Below, piece by piece: positions 44,854 to 53,709 of a DNA stretch of 64,000 bases. Origin of the DNA: a bacterium (GTDB taxonomy: Bacteria > Desulfobacterota > DSWW01). The notes under the pieces were generated by a model, which did no database searches, was not told the origin of the DNA, and saw nothing but the letters and a program-made list of their open reading frames with translations. Each line of letters opens with the position of its first letter. The first letter of the stretch is position 1. Both the position numbers and the translations under genes were made by a program. Location of the stretch: positions 1-64,000 of the forward strand of contig JANQFG010000277.1 in assembly GCA_028277985.1 (NCBI GenBank), given 5' to 3'.

Positions 44854-45921
44854 GTGAACCCGCAAGAGGCATACAGTTTCTCTGTTTCCGGATACGAAGG
44901 ACATGAAGCCGAGGTGCTCGACCTGAGGAACCGGAACCGGGCCGCTCCGTGTGCCGGGAGCTACATGGACTGGCGGTACCGCGGAGAAGAGGGGGCTTAC
45001 GATCCGCTGATCTATTGGGCCCACTCCGACGAGGGAGAGCCGGTGGGAATGGCGGGAGTCATCTTTCGTCCCTACTGGATCGGAGACGAGAGACGCTATT
45101 TCGCCGTTCTGGGTGACGTGAGCCTGGATGAAGGGTTGAGGGGAAAGGGGATCGGGAAGCGGATGCTCGAGTATATGACGCAACATCTGAGGGCGACGCA
45201 CGGGCAAACGGTCAATGGAAGGGATGGGGTAGCCTGTTGCTTCGTGATTCCGACCGAGACGCTGGGTTCCTGTCTCCTGTCCTGTGGTTGGGAGGACTCG
45301 CAGGCCTTTGTCTGGTACTTGTGGGTCATCGATCCAACCTACAAGCTCGAGGAGTGGATCGGGGCAAAAGCGCTGCCCCCGTTGGTGAGAGAGATCCCGA
45401 GGAAAATCACCGGTCTCAGAATAGGAGCCGGCAAGGGCCCGGAGCTGGATGCGGAACCGGTCGGGCAGGTGGATGAGGCCTTCGACAGGTTCTGGAACGA
45501 GCTCGCCAAGGACGATCTCATTCTTCGCGATCGATGCGCGGCTTCCCTCCGGTGGCGGTACGAAACGCACCCGGATCGACCCTACGAATTCCGGAAGATC
45601 ATGCAGAAGGGAACGATGGTCGGGTATGTGGTTTGCGACCGTGATGAACATGGAAACTGCTGGGTGAATGATCTGCTGGCCCTCAGGACGGAGCTCGTTC
45701 CTTCCGTGGTCCGTGCTTTTCTGCGTGAAGAATGGAAGAACGGAAGGACGCGGGTGGTTCGCTTGAAGCTGAGTCGCAATCATCCCTACGAGAGCGAGCT
45801 CCTGCGTTGTGGATTCCTTCGGCGATCGTACCAGGATTCGTATCAGGTGTGCTGGCTGGGCGGAAACGCTGCAAAGGGCGGGAAGAACTGGTTCTTGTCG
45901 AGCGGCGACAAAGACACGTGA
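44854..45921 (+). CDS. GNAT-family acetyltransferase
   Basis: The 355-residue protein starts at GTG 44854, two bases after the formyltransferase gene. It contains the acetyl-CoA motif VSLDEGLRGKGIGKRMLEYM near residue 95 and a second half with a possible degenerate GNAT copy (TRVVRLKLSRNHPYESELLR). It may acylate the same sugar as the formyltransferase gene product. No closer family name can be given. Confidence 0.72.
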   Translation: MNPQEAYSFSVSGYEGHEAEVLDLRNRNRAAPCAGSYMDWRYRGEEGAYDPLIYWAHSDEGEPVGMAGVIFRPYWIGDERRYFAVLGDVSLDEGLRGKGIGKRMLEYMTQHLRATHGQTVNGRDGVACCFVIPTETLGSCLLSCGWEDSQAFVWYLWVIDPTYKLEEWIGAKALPPLVREIPRKITGLRIGAGKGPELDAEPVGQVDEAFDRFWNELAKDDLILRDRCAASLRWRYETHPDRPYEFRKIMQKGTMVGYVVCDRDEHGNCWVNDLLALRTELVPSVVRAFLREEWKNGRTRVVRLKLSRNHPYESELLRCGFLRRSYQDSYQVCWLGGNAAKGGKNWFLSSGDKDT

Positions 45922-45940
45922 GCAAGGAGAACGACCCGAG

Positions 45941-46477
45941 ATGCAATCTCCTATCAAGGCGTTGAGATACCTGCTCTACTATTCCATCGGTTTCCATCTG
46001 CCCATGGGAGACCGCTGGGGTTTCATTGGAGAGGTTTCCTCACGGATACGAAACGTGCTCTGCAGGGGGCTCTTCCTGCGGACACCAAGCCGCTTCTCTG
46101 TAGGCAAGGGTGTGGATTTTGCGTACCTGGGTCATCTGATCCAGATGGACGAGCACGCGAACCTGGGTAACTACTTGAAAATAAAAGGGAATGGTCGTGT
46201 GGAGTTCGGCAGGCACATCGCCATGGGCGATGACGTGACGATCATCACCCAGAATCACAAATACGAAGAGGATCACTACGACGGGTTCATCGTACAGGAT
46301 GTCATCATCGGCAGTAACGTGTGGATCGGCGACCGGGTCATCATTCTGCCGGGTGTGAAGATCGGGAATCATGCGATCGTCGGGGCCGGCGCCGTGGTGA
46401 CGAAGGACGTGCCCGACTATGCGGTGGTGGGTGGGAATCCGGCCAGGGTGATCAAGGACCGAAAAGGGGAAGCGTAG
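45941..46477 (+). CDS. Hexapeptide-repeat acyltransferase (WecD/CatB-like)
   Basis: The ~178-residue protein shows hexapeptide turns (VEFGRHIAMGDDVTIITQNH, VIIGSNVWIGDRVIILPGVK) and the end GAGAVVTKDVPDYAVVGGNP. ATG 45941 follows CAAGGAGAACGACCCGAG; earlier in-frame codons lie inside the GNAT gene. It would O- or N-acetylate a sugar. It directly precedes the CDP-sugar genes. Confidence 0.88.
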   Translation: MQSPIKALRYLLYYSIGFHLPMGDRWGFIGEVSSRIRNVLCRGLFLRTPSRFSVGKGVDFAYLGHLIQMDEHANLGNYLKIKGNGRVEFGRHIAMGDDVTIITQNHKYEEDHYDGFIVQDVIIGSNVWIGDRVIILPGVKIGNHAIVGAGAVVTKDVPDYAVVGGNPARVIKDRKGEA

Positions 46478-46527
46478 GATATCCCCTGCAAGAGTATTCG
46501 GAATGCAGCGAGTCGGGGAGGCTCGAT

Positions 46528-47310
46528 ATGAAAGTCGTGATCTTATGTGGCGGAATGGGAACGAGGATGAAAGAGGAAACCGAGATAAGGCCCAAACCGA
46601 TGGTCGAGGTCGGCGGGAAACCGATCCTGTGGCACATCATGAAGATCTACTCCCATTACGGGTTCAACGAGTTCGTGCTGGCCCTCGGCTACAAGGGAGA
46701 GTTCATCAAGCAGTATTTCTACCAGTACCGCATTACCTGCAACGACTTCACGGTCAGCCTGGACGCGAAGAGGCCGGTGAAGGTCTACGGCAGCTCCGAA
46801 GAGAACGATTGGGAGATCACCTGCGTGGATACGGGAATGAGCACGCTGAAGGGGGGAAGGATCAAGCGTCTCGAACCGTTTCTCGACGGGGAAGCCTTTC
46901 ACCTGACCTACGGAGATGCGGTTGCGGACATCGATATCGGCCGATTGGTGGATTTCCACCGGCAGCACGGAGCCCTCGGGACCGTCACGGGTGTGCGGCC
47001 CCCGTCCCGGTTCGGCGAAATGGAGATGGAAGGGGACTGTGTCATCAAGTTCGAGGAAAAGCCTCAGATGACGGGTGGAAAGATCAATGGCGGGTTCTTC
47101 ATCCTAAACAGAGAGATCTTAAACTATTTGACTGCGGATGAAGATTGCGACCTGGAATTCGGCGCTCTGCAGCGACTCTCCGAAGAAAGGCAACTCAGGG
47201 CCTTTCGACACGAGGGGTTCTGGCAGTGCATGGACAACGTCAGGGAAAGAGACTATCTCAACGAATTGTGGAAGAGCGGAGAGGCCCCATGGAAGATCTG
47301 GGAAGCATGA
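46528..47310 (+). CDS. rfbF: Glucose-1-phosphate cytidylyltransferase
   Basis: The 260-residue protein starts at ATG 46528 behind GGGGAGG and has the nucleotidyltransferase signature LCGGMGTRMKEETEIRPKPM, then VEVGGKPILWHIMKIYSHYG and DFTVSLDAKRPVKVYGSSEE, typical of RfbF. It makes CDP-glucose from CTP and glucose-1-phosphate. The next gene (rfbG) overlaps its stop by 4 bases, completing the first two steps of a CDP-deoxysugar pathway. Confidence 0.93.
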   Translation: MKVVILCGGMGTRMKEETEIRPKPMVEVGGKPILWHIMKIYSHYGFNEFVLALGYKGEFIKQYFYQYRITCNDFTVSLDAKRPVKVYGSSEENDWEITCVDTGMSTLKGGRIKRLEPFLDGEAFHLTYGDAVADIDIGRLVDFHRQHGALGTVTGVRPPSRFGEMEMEGDCVIKFEEKPQMTGGKINGGFFILNREILNYLTADEDCDLEFGALQRLSEERQLRAFRHEGFWQCMDNVRERDYLNELWKSGEAPWKIWEA

Positions 47311-48410
47311 GCACGAAAGCAGGTGAGGCGTATGCCGGCAAACGGGTCCTGGTGACCGGGCACACGGGCTTCAAGGGATCCTGGCTCGCTCTGTGGCTGA
47401 CGAGCATGGGCGCCAGAGTTGTCGGTGTTTCTTCAGGCCTGCCGAGCGATCCATGCAACTTCTCCGTCCTGGGCCTCGAAGACAAAATCGATGACGTACG
47501 GTGCGACGTACGTAACCTGGGAGATTTGCGCGATGTGTTCGAGGAGAAGCGGCCGGAGGTGGTCTTCCATCTGGCTGCACAGACACTGGTGAGAAAATCG
47601 TATGACGACCCGAAGCTGACCTTTGATACGAACGTGGGCGGTACGGTGAACATCCTCGAGTGTATCCGGACGGCCGAGGATCTGAAGGCGGCGGTGATCA
47701 TCACCAGTGACAAGTGCTACCACAATGTGGAATGGCCCTGGGGGTATCGGGAGAACGACCGACTGGGAGGAGAGGACCCTTACGGGGCATCCAAGGCGTG
47801 CGCGGAGCTTGCCTTCACTTCCTATGTTCAATCCTTCATGCCCAGGACACAAGAGCAGAAATTCCCCCGCATCGCGACCACGAGAGCAGGGAACGTGATC
47901 GGAGGCGGCGACTGGGCGGAGGGAAGGATCATTCCGGACTGCATAAAGGCACTGACCAAGGACGAGCCGGTGAATGTGAGAAACCCGGGCGCCACAAGGC
48001 CCTGGCAGCACGTGCTCGAGCCGTTGAGCGGCTACTTGTGGCTGGGGGCGAATCTCCTCGAATCGGGGGAGTTCCACGGGGAGGCTTTCAATTTCGGTCC
48101 GGATCGAAGAGCAAGCGAGTCTGTTCGTGAAGTGGTCGACCTGCTCATTTCGAATTGGGGCAGTGGGGGGTGGGCCTACGAGAAGGACGAGTCGGAGAAG
48201 AAGGAGAACGTGCTTCTCAAGCTCTCGTGTGAAAAGGCACTGTACAGGCTCGGTTGGCACGCGGCGCTCTCCTTCGAGGATACGATCCGAATGACCGCTG
48301 AGTGGTACAAGACGTTCTATGACGGGAAGGCGGACATGTACGAATTCTCCCTGGGACAGATAGCCGAGTACATCCAGGAGGCCGGAAGACAGGATGTGGC
48401 CTGGGTGTGA
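47307..48410 (+). CDS. rfbG: CDP-glucose 4,6-dehydratase
   Basis: The ~367-residue protein has the SDR nucleotide motif VLVTGHTGFKGSWLALWL, the catalytic region VIITSDKCYHNVEWPWGYRE and YGASKACAELAFTSYVQ, and RAGNVIGGGDWAEGRIIPD, all typical of RfbG. It converts CDP-glucose to CDP-4-keto-6-deoxyglucose. ATG 47307 overlaps rfbF by 4 bases and gives the family's usual length; ATG 47289 is also in frame. Followed after 15 bases by an epimerase gene. Confidence 0.93.
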   Translation: MSTKAGEAYAGKRVLVTGHTGFKGSWLALWLTSMGARVVGVSSGLPSDPCNFSVLGLEDKIDDVRCDVRNLGDLRDVFEEKRPEVVFHLAAQTLVRKSYDDPKLTFDTNVGGTVNILECIRTAEDLKAAVIITSDKCYHNVEWPWGYRENDRLGGEDPYGASKACAELAFTSYVQSFMPRTQEQKFPRIATTRAGNVIGGGDWAEGRIIPDCIKALTKDEPVNVRNPGATRPWQHVLEPLSGYLWLGANLLESGEFHGEAFNFGPDRRASESVREVVDLLISNWGSGGWAYEKDESEKKENVLLKLSCEKALYRLGWHAALSFEDTIRMTAEWYKTFYDGKADMYEFSLGQIAEYIQEAGRQDVAWV

Positions 48411-48425
48411 GAAGGAGAAGCGGGG

Positions 48426-48872
48426 ATGATCGAAGGCGTGCGGGTCCGGGAGCTGAAGCGGATCAGAGACGATCGTGGCGGTGTCATGCACATGCTGCGA
48501 AGTGATGCCGAGTGGTTCGAGGGCTTCGGCGAAATCTACTTCTCGGTTGTGAATCCGGGCCACGTCAAGGGATGGAACTTCCACAAGAGGGCAACGGCGA
48601 ATCTCGCCGTTCCAAGCGGGAAAATCAAACTCGTCCTCTATGATGACCGGCCCGGATCGACGACCAAGGGAGAAATACAGGAGATCCTAGTGGGGGAAGA
48701 GGACTATGTCCTTGTGAAGATTGCTCCCAGGATATGGACGAGCTTCAAGGGATTGGGGGAACGGGAGGCGATCGTGGCGAACTGCTGCACGATTGTCCAC
48801 GACCCGGAGGAAGTGATGCATTCCGACCCCTTCGGTGGCGAGATCCCCTACCGGTGGGAACGGGAAGATTAG
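48426..48872 (+). CDS. RmlC-like 3,5-epimerase family protein (short)
   Basis: The 148-residue protein has RmlC family traits: RVRELKRIRDDRGGVMHML, WFEGFGEIYFSVVNPGHVKG, WNFHKRATANLAVPSGKIKL (containing the active-site-type histidine) and KIAPRIWTSFKGLG. It is shorter than RmlC proper (~180). It probably epimerises CDP-4-keto-6-deoxyglucose made by rfbG, but 3-epimerase versus 3,5-epimerase cannot be decided. The next gene begins 13 bases further on. Confidence 0.82.
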   Translation: MIEGVRVRELKRIRDDRGGVMHMLRSDAEWFEGFGEIYFSVVNPGHVKGWNFHKRATANLAVPSGKIKLVLYDDRPGSTTKGEIQEILVGEEDYVLVKIAPRIWTSFKGLGEREAIVANCCTIVHDPEEVMHSDPFGGEIPYRWERED

Positions 48873-48885
48873 CGAGATCGGAATC

Positions 48886-49776
48886 ATGGTCGAAAGCTTG
48901 GTCATTGGGGCGAACGGGTTGATCGGCAGGGAAGCGAGACGCGCCCTTCTGCGGACAAAGGGGGGCTGCGCGGGCACTTACTTCGGCAGGCCTGAGGAAG
49001 GGCTCGTGAAGCTGGACAGAACCTGCCGGGACGAAGTCGAGAGAATGCTCGGGGAGACAGCTCCGAAGGTGGTCCTGGATTGTGCCAATTTCCCGGGAGG
49101 CGTCAACAGGTGCGAGCAGGACCGAGAAGCAGCCCGACAGTTTCATCTGGAGGCCACCCGGAATCTGAGCCGGTGTTGCAAGGAGGCAGGCGCATTCATG
49201 GTCTATATCTCTTCCGACTATGTTTTCGACGGGACGAAGACGGAGCCCTATCGAGAGGAGGACGAGCCAAAGCCTGCGAATCACTACGGCGAGCTGAAAC
49301 ACGAGGCCGAGGAAGCCATTCGACAGGAAGTGTCGAGCCATCTGATCGTGCGAACGACCAATGTGTTCGGTTGGGACCCGATGACCCGGACACCGAACTA
49401 CATCATGAATCTTTACCGGACGATCCGGGAAGAGAGGACCTTCTGGGCGCCGTCCTTTCTCTGGGGGACACCGACATATGTGGGCGATCTGGTGGAAGGG
49501 ATCCTCGAGCTGGTGGATCGTGGAGCCACGGGTACGTACCACGTTGTCGGAAAGAGCTTCGTGAATCGGTACGAGTGGGCCAAGGAGGCCTGCAGGACGC
49601 TGGGCCTGGACGGAACGTATCTGGCCGAGGTCAAAGAGCCCGATGCAGGCGACGCAGCTCGGCCTAAGCAGTGCAGGTTGAGCACGGATCGATTCGAGAG
49701 CGTCTGCAAGACGGTGCTGCACGGATACAGGGAGGGAACAGCCCTGATGAAGAGAGAGATGGGAGGGGCTTCGTGA
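48886..49776 (+). CDS. RmlD-like NAD(P)-dependent 4-keto-sugar reductase
   Basis: The ~296-residue protein has GANGLIGREARRALL, YISSDYVFDGTKTEPY and HYGELKHEAEEAIRQE (Tyr-x3-Lys), and a later GTYHVVGKSFVNRYEWAKEA. This is the RmlD/StrL-type SDR. It would reduce the 4-keto group of the CDP-linked sugar to complete a CDP-6-deoxyhexose. ATG 48886 is chosen; an upstream start at 48835 overlaps the epimerase gene. The next gene overlaps its stop. Confidence 0.82.
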   Translation: MVESLVIGANGLIGREARRALLRTKGGCAGTYFGRPEEGLVKLDRTCRDEVERMLGETAPKVVLDCANFPGGVNRCEQDREAARQFHLEATRNLSRCCKEAGAFMVYISSDYVFDGTKTEPYREEDEPKPANHYGELKHEAEEAIRQEVSSHLIVRTTNVFGWDPMTRTPNYIMNLYRTIREERTFWAPSFLWGTPTYVGDLVEGILELVDRGATGTYHVVGKSFVNRYEWAKEACRTLGLDGTYLAEVKEPDAGDAARPKQCRLSTDRFESVCKTVLHGYREGTALMKREMGGAS

Positions 49777-50753
49777 TGAGCGGAAAGGTGAGCATCATCA
49801 TACCGACATACAACAGGCTCGACCTGCTGCTCGAATCGGTGAAGAGCGCTCTGGACCAGGACTATGGGGATCTGGAAGTGATCGTCTCCGACAACGCATC
49901 GACGGACGGCACAGAAGGAGGGATGCGCGAGTTCGCGAATGACCCGAGGTTCAAGTACTGCAGGAATGACGAAAACCTCGGAATGGTGGGGAACCAGAGA
50001 AGAGGGCTCTTCGAGTATGCCACCGGGGACTGGGCGATCGTGCTCGACAGCGATGACTACCTGATTGACAAGTCCTACGTGAGAGAAGCGATGGAGATCG
50101 TGAATCAGAACGACGACGTGGTTCTGGTACATGCGAATTTCAAAAAATATCATGTGGATTCAGATACTTACGAAGATGTCTGCAAGGGGTTGCCCCGTGT
50201 CGTCGACGGGAAGTGGATGTTCCTCAACTACGAGTACGGGGTGATGGGGACGAGGAACTACGACAAGCTGACGGTCCTGTTCAACCGGAAGATCGCCATG
50301 GAGTTGAATGTGTTTGAAACCGACATCTCTTCGAGCGACCGCGAGAGTTTTCTCAGAATGTCTCTCAGGGGAAAGATCGGATTCGTCGACCGGGTCGTCG
50401 GGGTCTACCGGATTCACGGCCAGAACCTGGCGCTGACCGGGGGAGACGACGGATTCTTCGACAATTTACAGGCGGTGACCGTTCCGTACGAATTTGCGTC
50501 CCGGCACGGCTGCTTCGACCCGGAGGAGCTGGACGACTGGAAACGAAGGATGATCCGGGATGCCTGCGAGATCATGCTCGTGAACAGGATGATCGGCGGC
50601 GGGGACCGGGTCGCTTTTCTCAGGTACTTCTCGAAGCGACTCTACGAGGAGTATCCGTTCGCTCTCACCGTACTGCTCAGACTGCTGAAGGCCGGAACCC
50701 TGGGCAGAATCGTGTTGAGAGGGTTGAGGGAAACTTTTCAGAGGCAGAGATAA
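49776..50753 (+). CDS. Glycosyltransferase family 2
   Basis: The ~325-residue protein has the GT2 N-terminal block VSIIIPTYNRLDLLLESVKS, VIVSDNASTDGTEGGMREFA and DWAIVLDSDDYLIDKSY (the DxD motif). It is soluble, with a C-terminal region lacking membrane helices. ATG 49776 (or GTG 49773) overlaps the reductase stop, after GGGAGGGGC. It probably adds the deoxysugar or another residue to the lipid-linked oligosaccharide. Confidence 0.9.
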   Translation: MSGKVSIIIPTYNRLDLLLESVKSALDQDYGDLEVIVSDNASTDGTEGGMREFANDPRFKYCRNDENLGMVGNQRRGLFEYATGDWAIVLDSDDYLIDKSYVREAMEIVNQNDDVVLVHANFKKYHVDSDTYEDVCKGLPRVVDGKWMFLNYEYGVMGTRNYDKLTVLFNRKIAMELNVFETDISSSDRESFLRMSLRGKIGFVDRVVGVYRIHGQNLALTGGDDGFFDNLQAVTVPYEFASRHGCFDPEELDDWKRRMIRDACEIMLVNRMIGGGDRVAFLRYFSKRLYEEYPFALTVLLRLLKAGTLGRIVLRGLRETFQRQR

Positions 50754-50766
50754 AGATTGGAAAGAC

Positions 50767-52236
50767 GTGTCGCAAGTAAGAACGTTCCTGGCAAGGCTGA
50801 GCCATTTTCTTACGGGGAACATCATCGGCAAGGCCTTCGGCTTTGTAACGATGCCCATTCTCACGAGAATGCTGACGACGAACGAGTATGGCGTTCTCGG
50901 CCTGGCCACCACGACGATCATGTTGTCTGTTGCGGTGGCAAAGGCCGGGCTGACGAACGGAATCATCCGGTACCACAGTCAATACGACACGACCGAGGAA
51001 GACCGGGAGGTCTTTTCCTCCAGCATCCTGATGCGAGGGCTCGTATTCTCCTTCATCACCTTTGGTCTCTATTCCATATCCCTGCCGCACATATGGCCGC
51101 TTCTCCGGGTCAGCGATGAATACGTCCGGTGCTTCGTCCTCATCTCCGCCTGCATCCTGCTGCAACCGATTTCGGGTATGATCACGAGCCTGATGATCGT
51201 GCAGGGAAGGTCGGTTCTGGTCAACGTTGTCGGATTCGTCCACCGTTTCGTTTCCTTCGGGCTTTCCCTTCTTCTGCTCTTTGTCATGGCGCAGAAACTC
51301 TTTGGATTCCTGCTGGGGGGCATCCTGTCGGATGCGGTGCTTCTGGGGATCCTCTTCTTCTGGTTTTTCACCCACTACCGTGTCAGCTGGAAGAAGACGT
51401 CCGGAAAACTCATAGGCGCTCTCGTGAAATTCGGGGCCCCTCTCTTGCTGATGGAGATGGCTTTTCTCCTTCTGTCGTACGCCGACCGGTACATGATCAT
51501 TCACTACTGTGGCGAGGATGATCTTGGGATCTACACGGTGGGATACAACCTGGCCATGTACATTGCGGACATTCTCGTCTTTTCGATTTCCTATTCCATC
51601 GTTCCGATCTACGTGTCCCTCTATGAAGAGAAGGGACGGGCGGAAACGGAGGCTTTTCTCAAGCGCTGTCTGGATTATCTTCTCATCGCCTTCATCCCGA
51701 TGGCGTTCGGGTACTATGCCGTATGCGAGGAGGCGATTGTACTCATAGCCTCGGAAAAGTACCTGGCTTCCGCCTCCTTCTCCCCCGTCATCCTGGTCGC
51801 GTCCTTCATTCTGGGGTTGAGCACGAACATCCTGACTGCCGGGCTCTATCTCCAGAAGAGGACGGGAATCATGCTCGGGATCATGGTCTCGGGTGTGCTC
51901 GTGAACATCGGGTGCAACGTGATCCTGCTTCCGAAATACGGGGTGATGGGAGCCGCCATGTCGACCCTGGTGGCGTGCATTCTGGTGACCCTGTTGACCG
52001 TGATCCTTTCGTACCGGTATCTGTTCGTCGGTCTTAGGATCAGCACCTTGCTCTATTATTCTCTTGTTTCCCTCCTGATGGTCGGGATCCTCGAGAGAAT
52101 TCATATCGACGTGATGTATCTGTCCGTCCTTGCGAATGTTGCCATCGGGATCCTGATTGTGGGAATCGGGATCGCGATTCGAGAAAGGGAGATCGTGACC
52201 GGGATCATGAGCGCCTTCGGGAAGAAGGCCGCATGA
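50767..52236 (+). CDS. Wzx-like flippase (polysaccharide_synt family)
   Basis: The 489-residue protein has about fourteen hydrophobic segments. The start FLARLSHFLTGNIIGKAFGF then TMPILTRMLTTNEYGVLGLA is characteristic, as is the middle ADRYMIIHYCGEDDLGIYTV. It would flip the locus B repeat unit across the membrane. The start is GTG 50767 with a weak ribosome site. It is the second flippase in the window, distinct from 5446-6870. Confidence 0.92.
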   Translation: MSQVRTFLARLSHFLTGNIIGKAFGFVTMPILTRMLTTNEYGVLGLATTTIMLSVAVAKAGLTNGIIRYHSQYDTTEEDREVFSSSILMRGLVFSFITFGLYSISLPHIWPLLRVSDEYVRCFVLISACILLQPISGMITSLMIVQGRSVLVNVVGFVHRFVSFGLSLLLLFVMAQKLFGFLLGGILSDAVLLGILFFWFFTHYRVSWKKTSGKLIGALVKFGAPLLLMEMAFLLLSYADRYMIIHYCGEDDLGIYTVGYNLAMYIADILVFSISYSIVPIYVSLYEEKGRAETEAFLKRCLDYLLIAFIPMAFGYYAVCEEAIVLIASEKYLASASFSPVILVASFILGLSTNILTAGLYLQKRTGIMLGIMVSGVLVNIGCNVILLPKYGVMGAAMSTLVACILVTLLTVILSYRYLFVGLRISTLLYYSLVSLLMVGILERIHIDVMYLSVLANVAIGILIVGIGIAIREREIVTGIMSAFGKKAA

Positions 52237-52258
52237 GGCCGCGGGAGATCGAGATCGC

Positions 52259-53644
52259 ATGTTAGCTCTGCTGAAGCACTATTTTCGGATGGTGATGGTT
52301 CCTGTCCTCTACATAGGGGGGATCGGGAGCATTCTGATTACAATCTTCAAGGATTCCCGCTTCGGTTTCTTCCTTTTGGTGAGCCTCATCCCGCAGCCGA
52401 ACATCTGGTACAAGTTTCATCAGTACCCGTTCGGCAAGGACTATATGGATCTGCTCTTCTTTGCGGTCCTCCTCGGATCCATCGTGCAGGGCAGGTGGCC
52501 GAAGGAAGGAGGGAATCGTCTCTTGATATGGCTGGCCATTGCCGTCAGCTATCTCTCCCTGTGGAACAGCAGCATGCGATTCTCTCTGCCGATGCCGATC
52601 ACGTTGGACAATTACCTGATCTTCCACTGGAAGAACTACGCGGAGATGATGCTCCTCTATTTCCTGGCGATGAGCGTCGTGAAGGACGAGAAGGACGTGA
52701 AGAACGTGATGATCGTTATCTGCATCGTGGTCCTCTTCATCGCCTTGCGCGACTTCAGGAACTTCTCGCCCGGTGCGACCTTCCGCTGGGACAAGCGTGC
52801 TGCGGGTCCCTTCTGGATCGTGGGTCTCGGGGCGAATCATATGGGAGCGTTCTTCGCGCACTACGGGGGGTTGTTGCTGGGGATGCTGCTTGTGAAACAG
52901 GATCGCAGATTTCGGCTGCTGCTCCTGGCGGCGGTGGGATTCAGTTTGCATCCTCTGTTCTTTGCATATTCGAGGGGCGCTTACCTGGGTGCACTGGTGA
53001 CCGTGGGCTTCTTCGGCTTGGTCAAGAAGCGAAGCCTGCTGATCGTGGCCGTCGGGGTCGTCATCTTCTATCGGGCACTGTTGCCGCCGTCAGTGATCGA
53101 CCGGATCGACATGACCGTCAAAGAGGACGGCACGATGGAGCAATCGGCCGGGGGAAGGCCGGAGCTCTGGGAGGTCGCATTCCGGATGTTCGAGGAAAAC
53201 CCGGTCTTCGGGCTCGGGTACAACGGGTACGCGCTGAGTGTGGGCGGCAAGACGATGCGGTCGGGGGGTGTCGTCAAGGAAGGGCAGGATGTGCACAGCA
53301 TCTACATGAGAATCCTGTGCGAGCAAGGGGTGATCGGATTCGGTCTGTTCACGCTTATCATGATCAGGGCCTTTATGAGCGGGGCGAAACTCTTCCGAAG
53401 GGGGAGCAGCGGCTTCTCGCAAGGGCTCGGTTTGGGGTTCATGGGGTGTGTTCTGGCCTTGGCGACGACGAATGTATTCGGAGACAGATGGTCCTACTTC
53501 GTGATCGGGGGGTATTTCTGGATCGTCTGGGGCCTGGTGGACAGGATCCTGGTTCTGATGCAGCAGGGGAAGACCGAACGAGAGGGGGAAACGAAGAATC
53601 AAGGGAATGGCGTTGGGGTCCTCAACGGAGCAAACGGGGCTTGA
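52259..53644 (+). CDS. O-antigen ligase/polymerase (Wzy-like) membrane protein
   Basis: The ~461-residue protein has about ten membrane segments and the family's periplasmic loop signature: FFAYSRGAYLGALVTVG, NPVFGLGYNGYALSVGGK and VHSIYMRILCEQGVIGFGLF. This is the Wzy_C/O-antigen_lig pattern. The large loop suggests a polymerase for locus B. It lies 22 bases after the flippase gene and 65 bases before a GT2 gene. Confidence 0.88.
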   Translation: MLALLKHYFRMVMVPVLYIGGIGSILITIFKDSRFGFFLLVSLIPQPNIWYKFHQYPFGKDYMDLLFFAVLLGSIVQGRWPKEGGNRLLIWLAIAVSYLSLWNSSMRFSLPMPITLDNYLIFHWKNYAEMMLLYFLAMSVVKDEKDVKNVMIVICIVVLFIALRDFRNFSPGATFRWDKRAAGPFWIVGLGANHMGAFFAHYGGLLLGMLLVKQDRRFRLLLLAAVGFSLHPLFFAYSRGAYLGALVTVGFFGLVKKRSLLIVAVGVVIFYRALLPPSVIDRIDMTVKEDGTMEQSAGGRPELWEVAFRMFEENPVFGLGYNGYALSVGGKTMRSGGVVKEGQDVHSIYMRILCEQGVIGFGLFTLIMIRAFMSGAKLFRRGSSGFSQGLGLGFMGCVLALATTNVFGDRWSYFVIGGYFWIVWGLVDRILVLMQQGKTEREGETKNQGNGVGVLNGANGA

Positions 53645-53709
53645 GATGCAAAGGGTCCTTTTCATGTACCGAGTGACCTGGTGAGCTTGGGAAAGAGGAG
53701 TCGGGTTGC

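Noticed and set aside
50677..52260. 527-codon frame on the minus strand opposite the flippase gene
   Set aside because: It reads charged, low-complexity sequence (many D, H, E, Q) with no domain, opposite a clear Wzx gene. It is a shadow of G+C-rich coding DNA. The same holds for minus-strand frames 34160-35368, 39852-41081, 44785-45957, 47433-48584 and 56681-58165.
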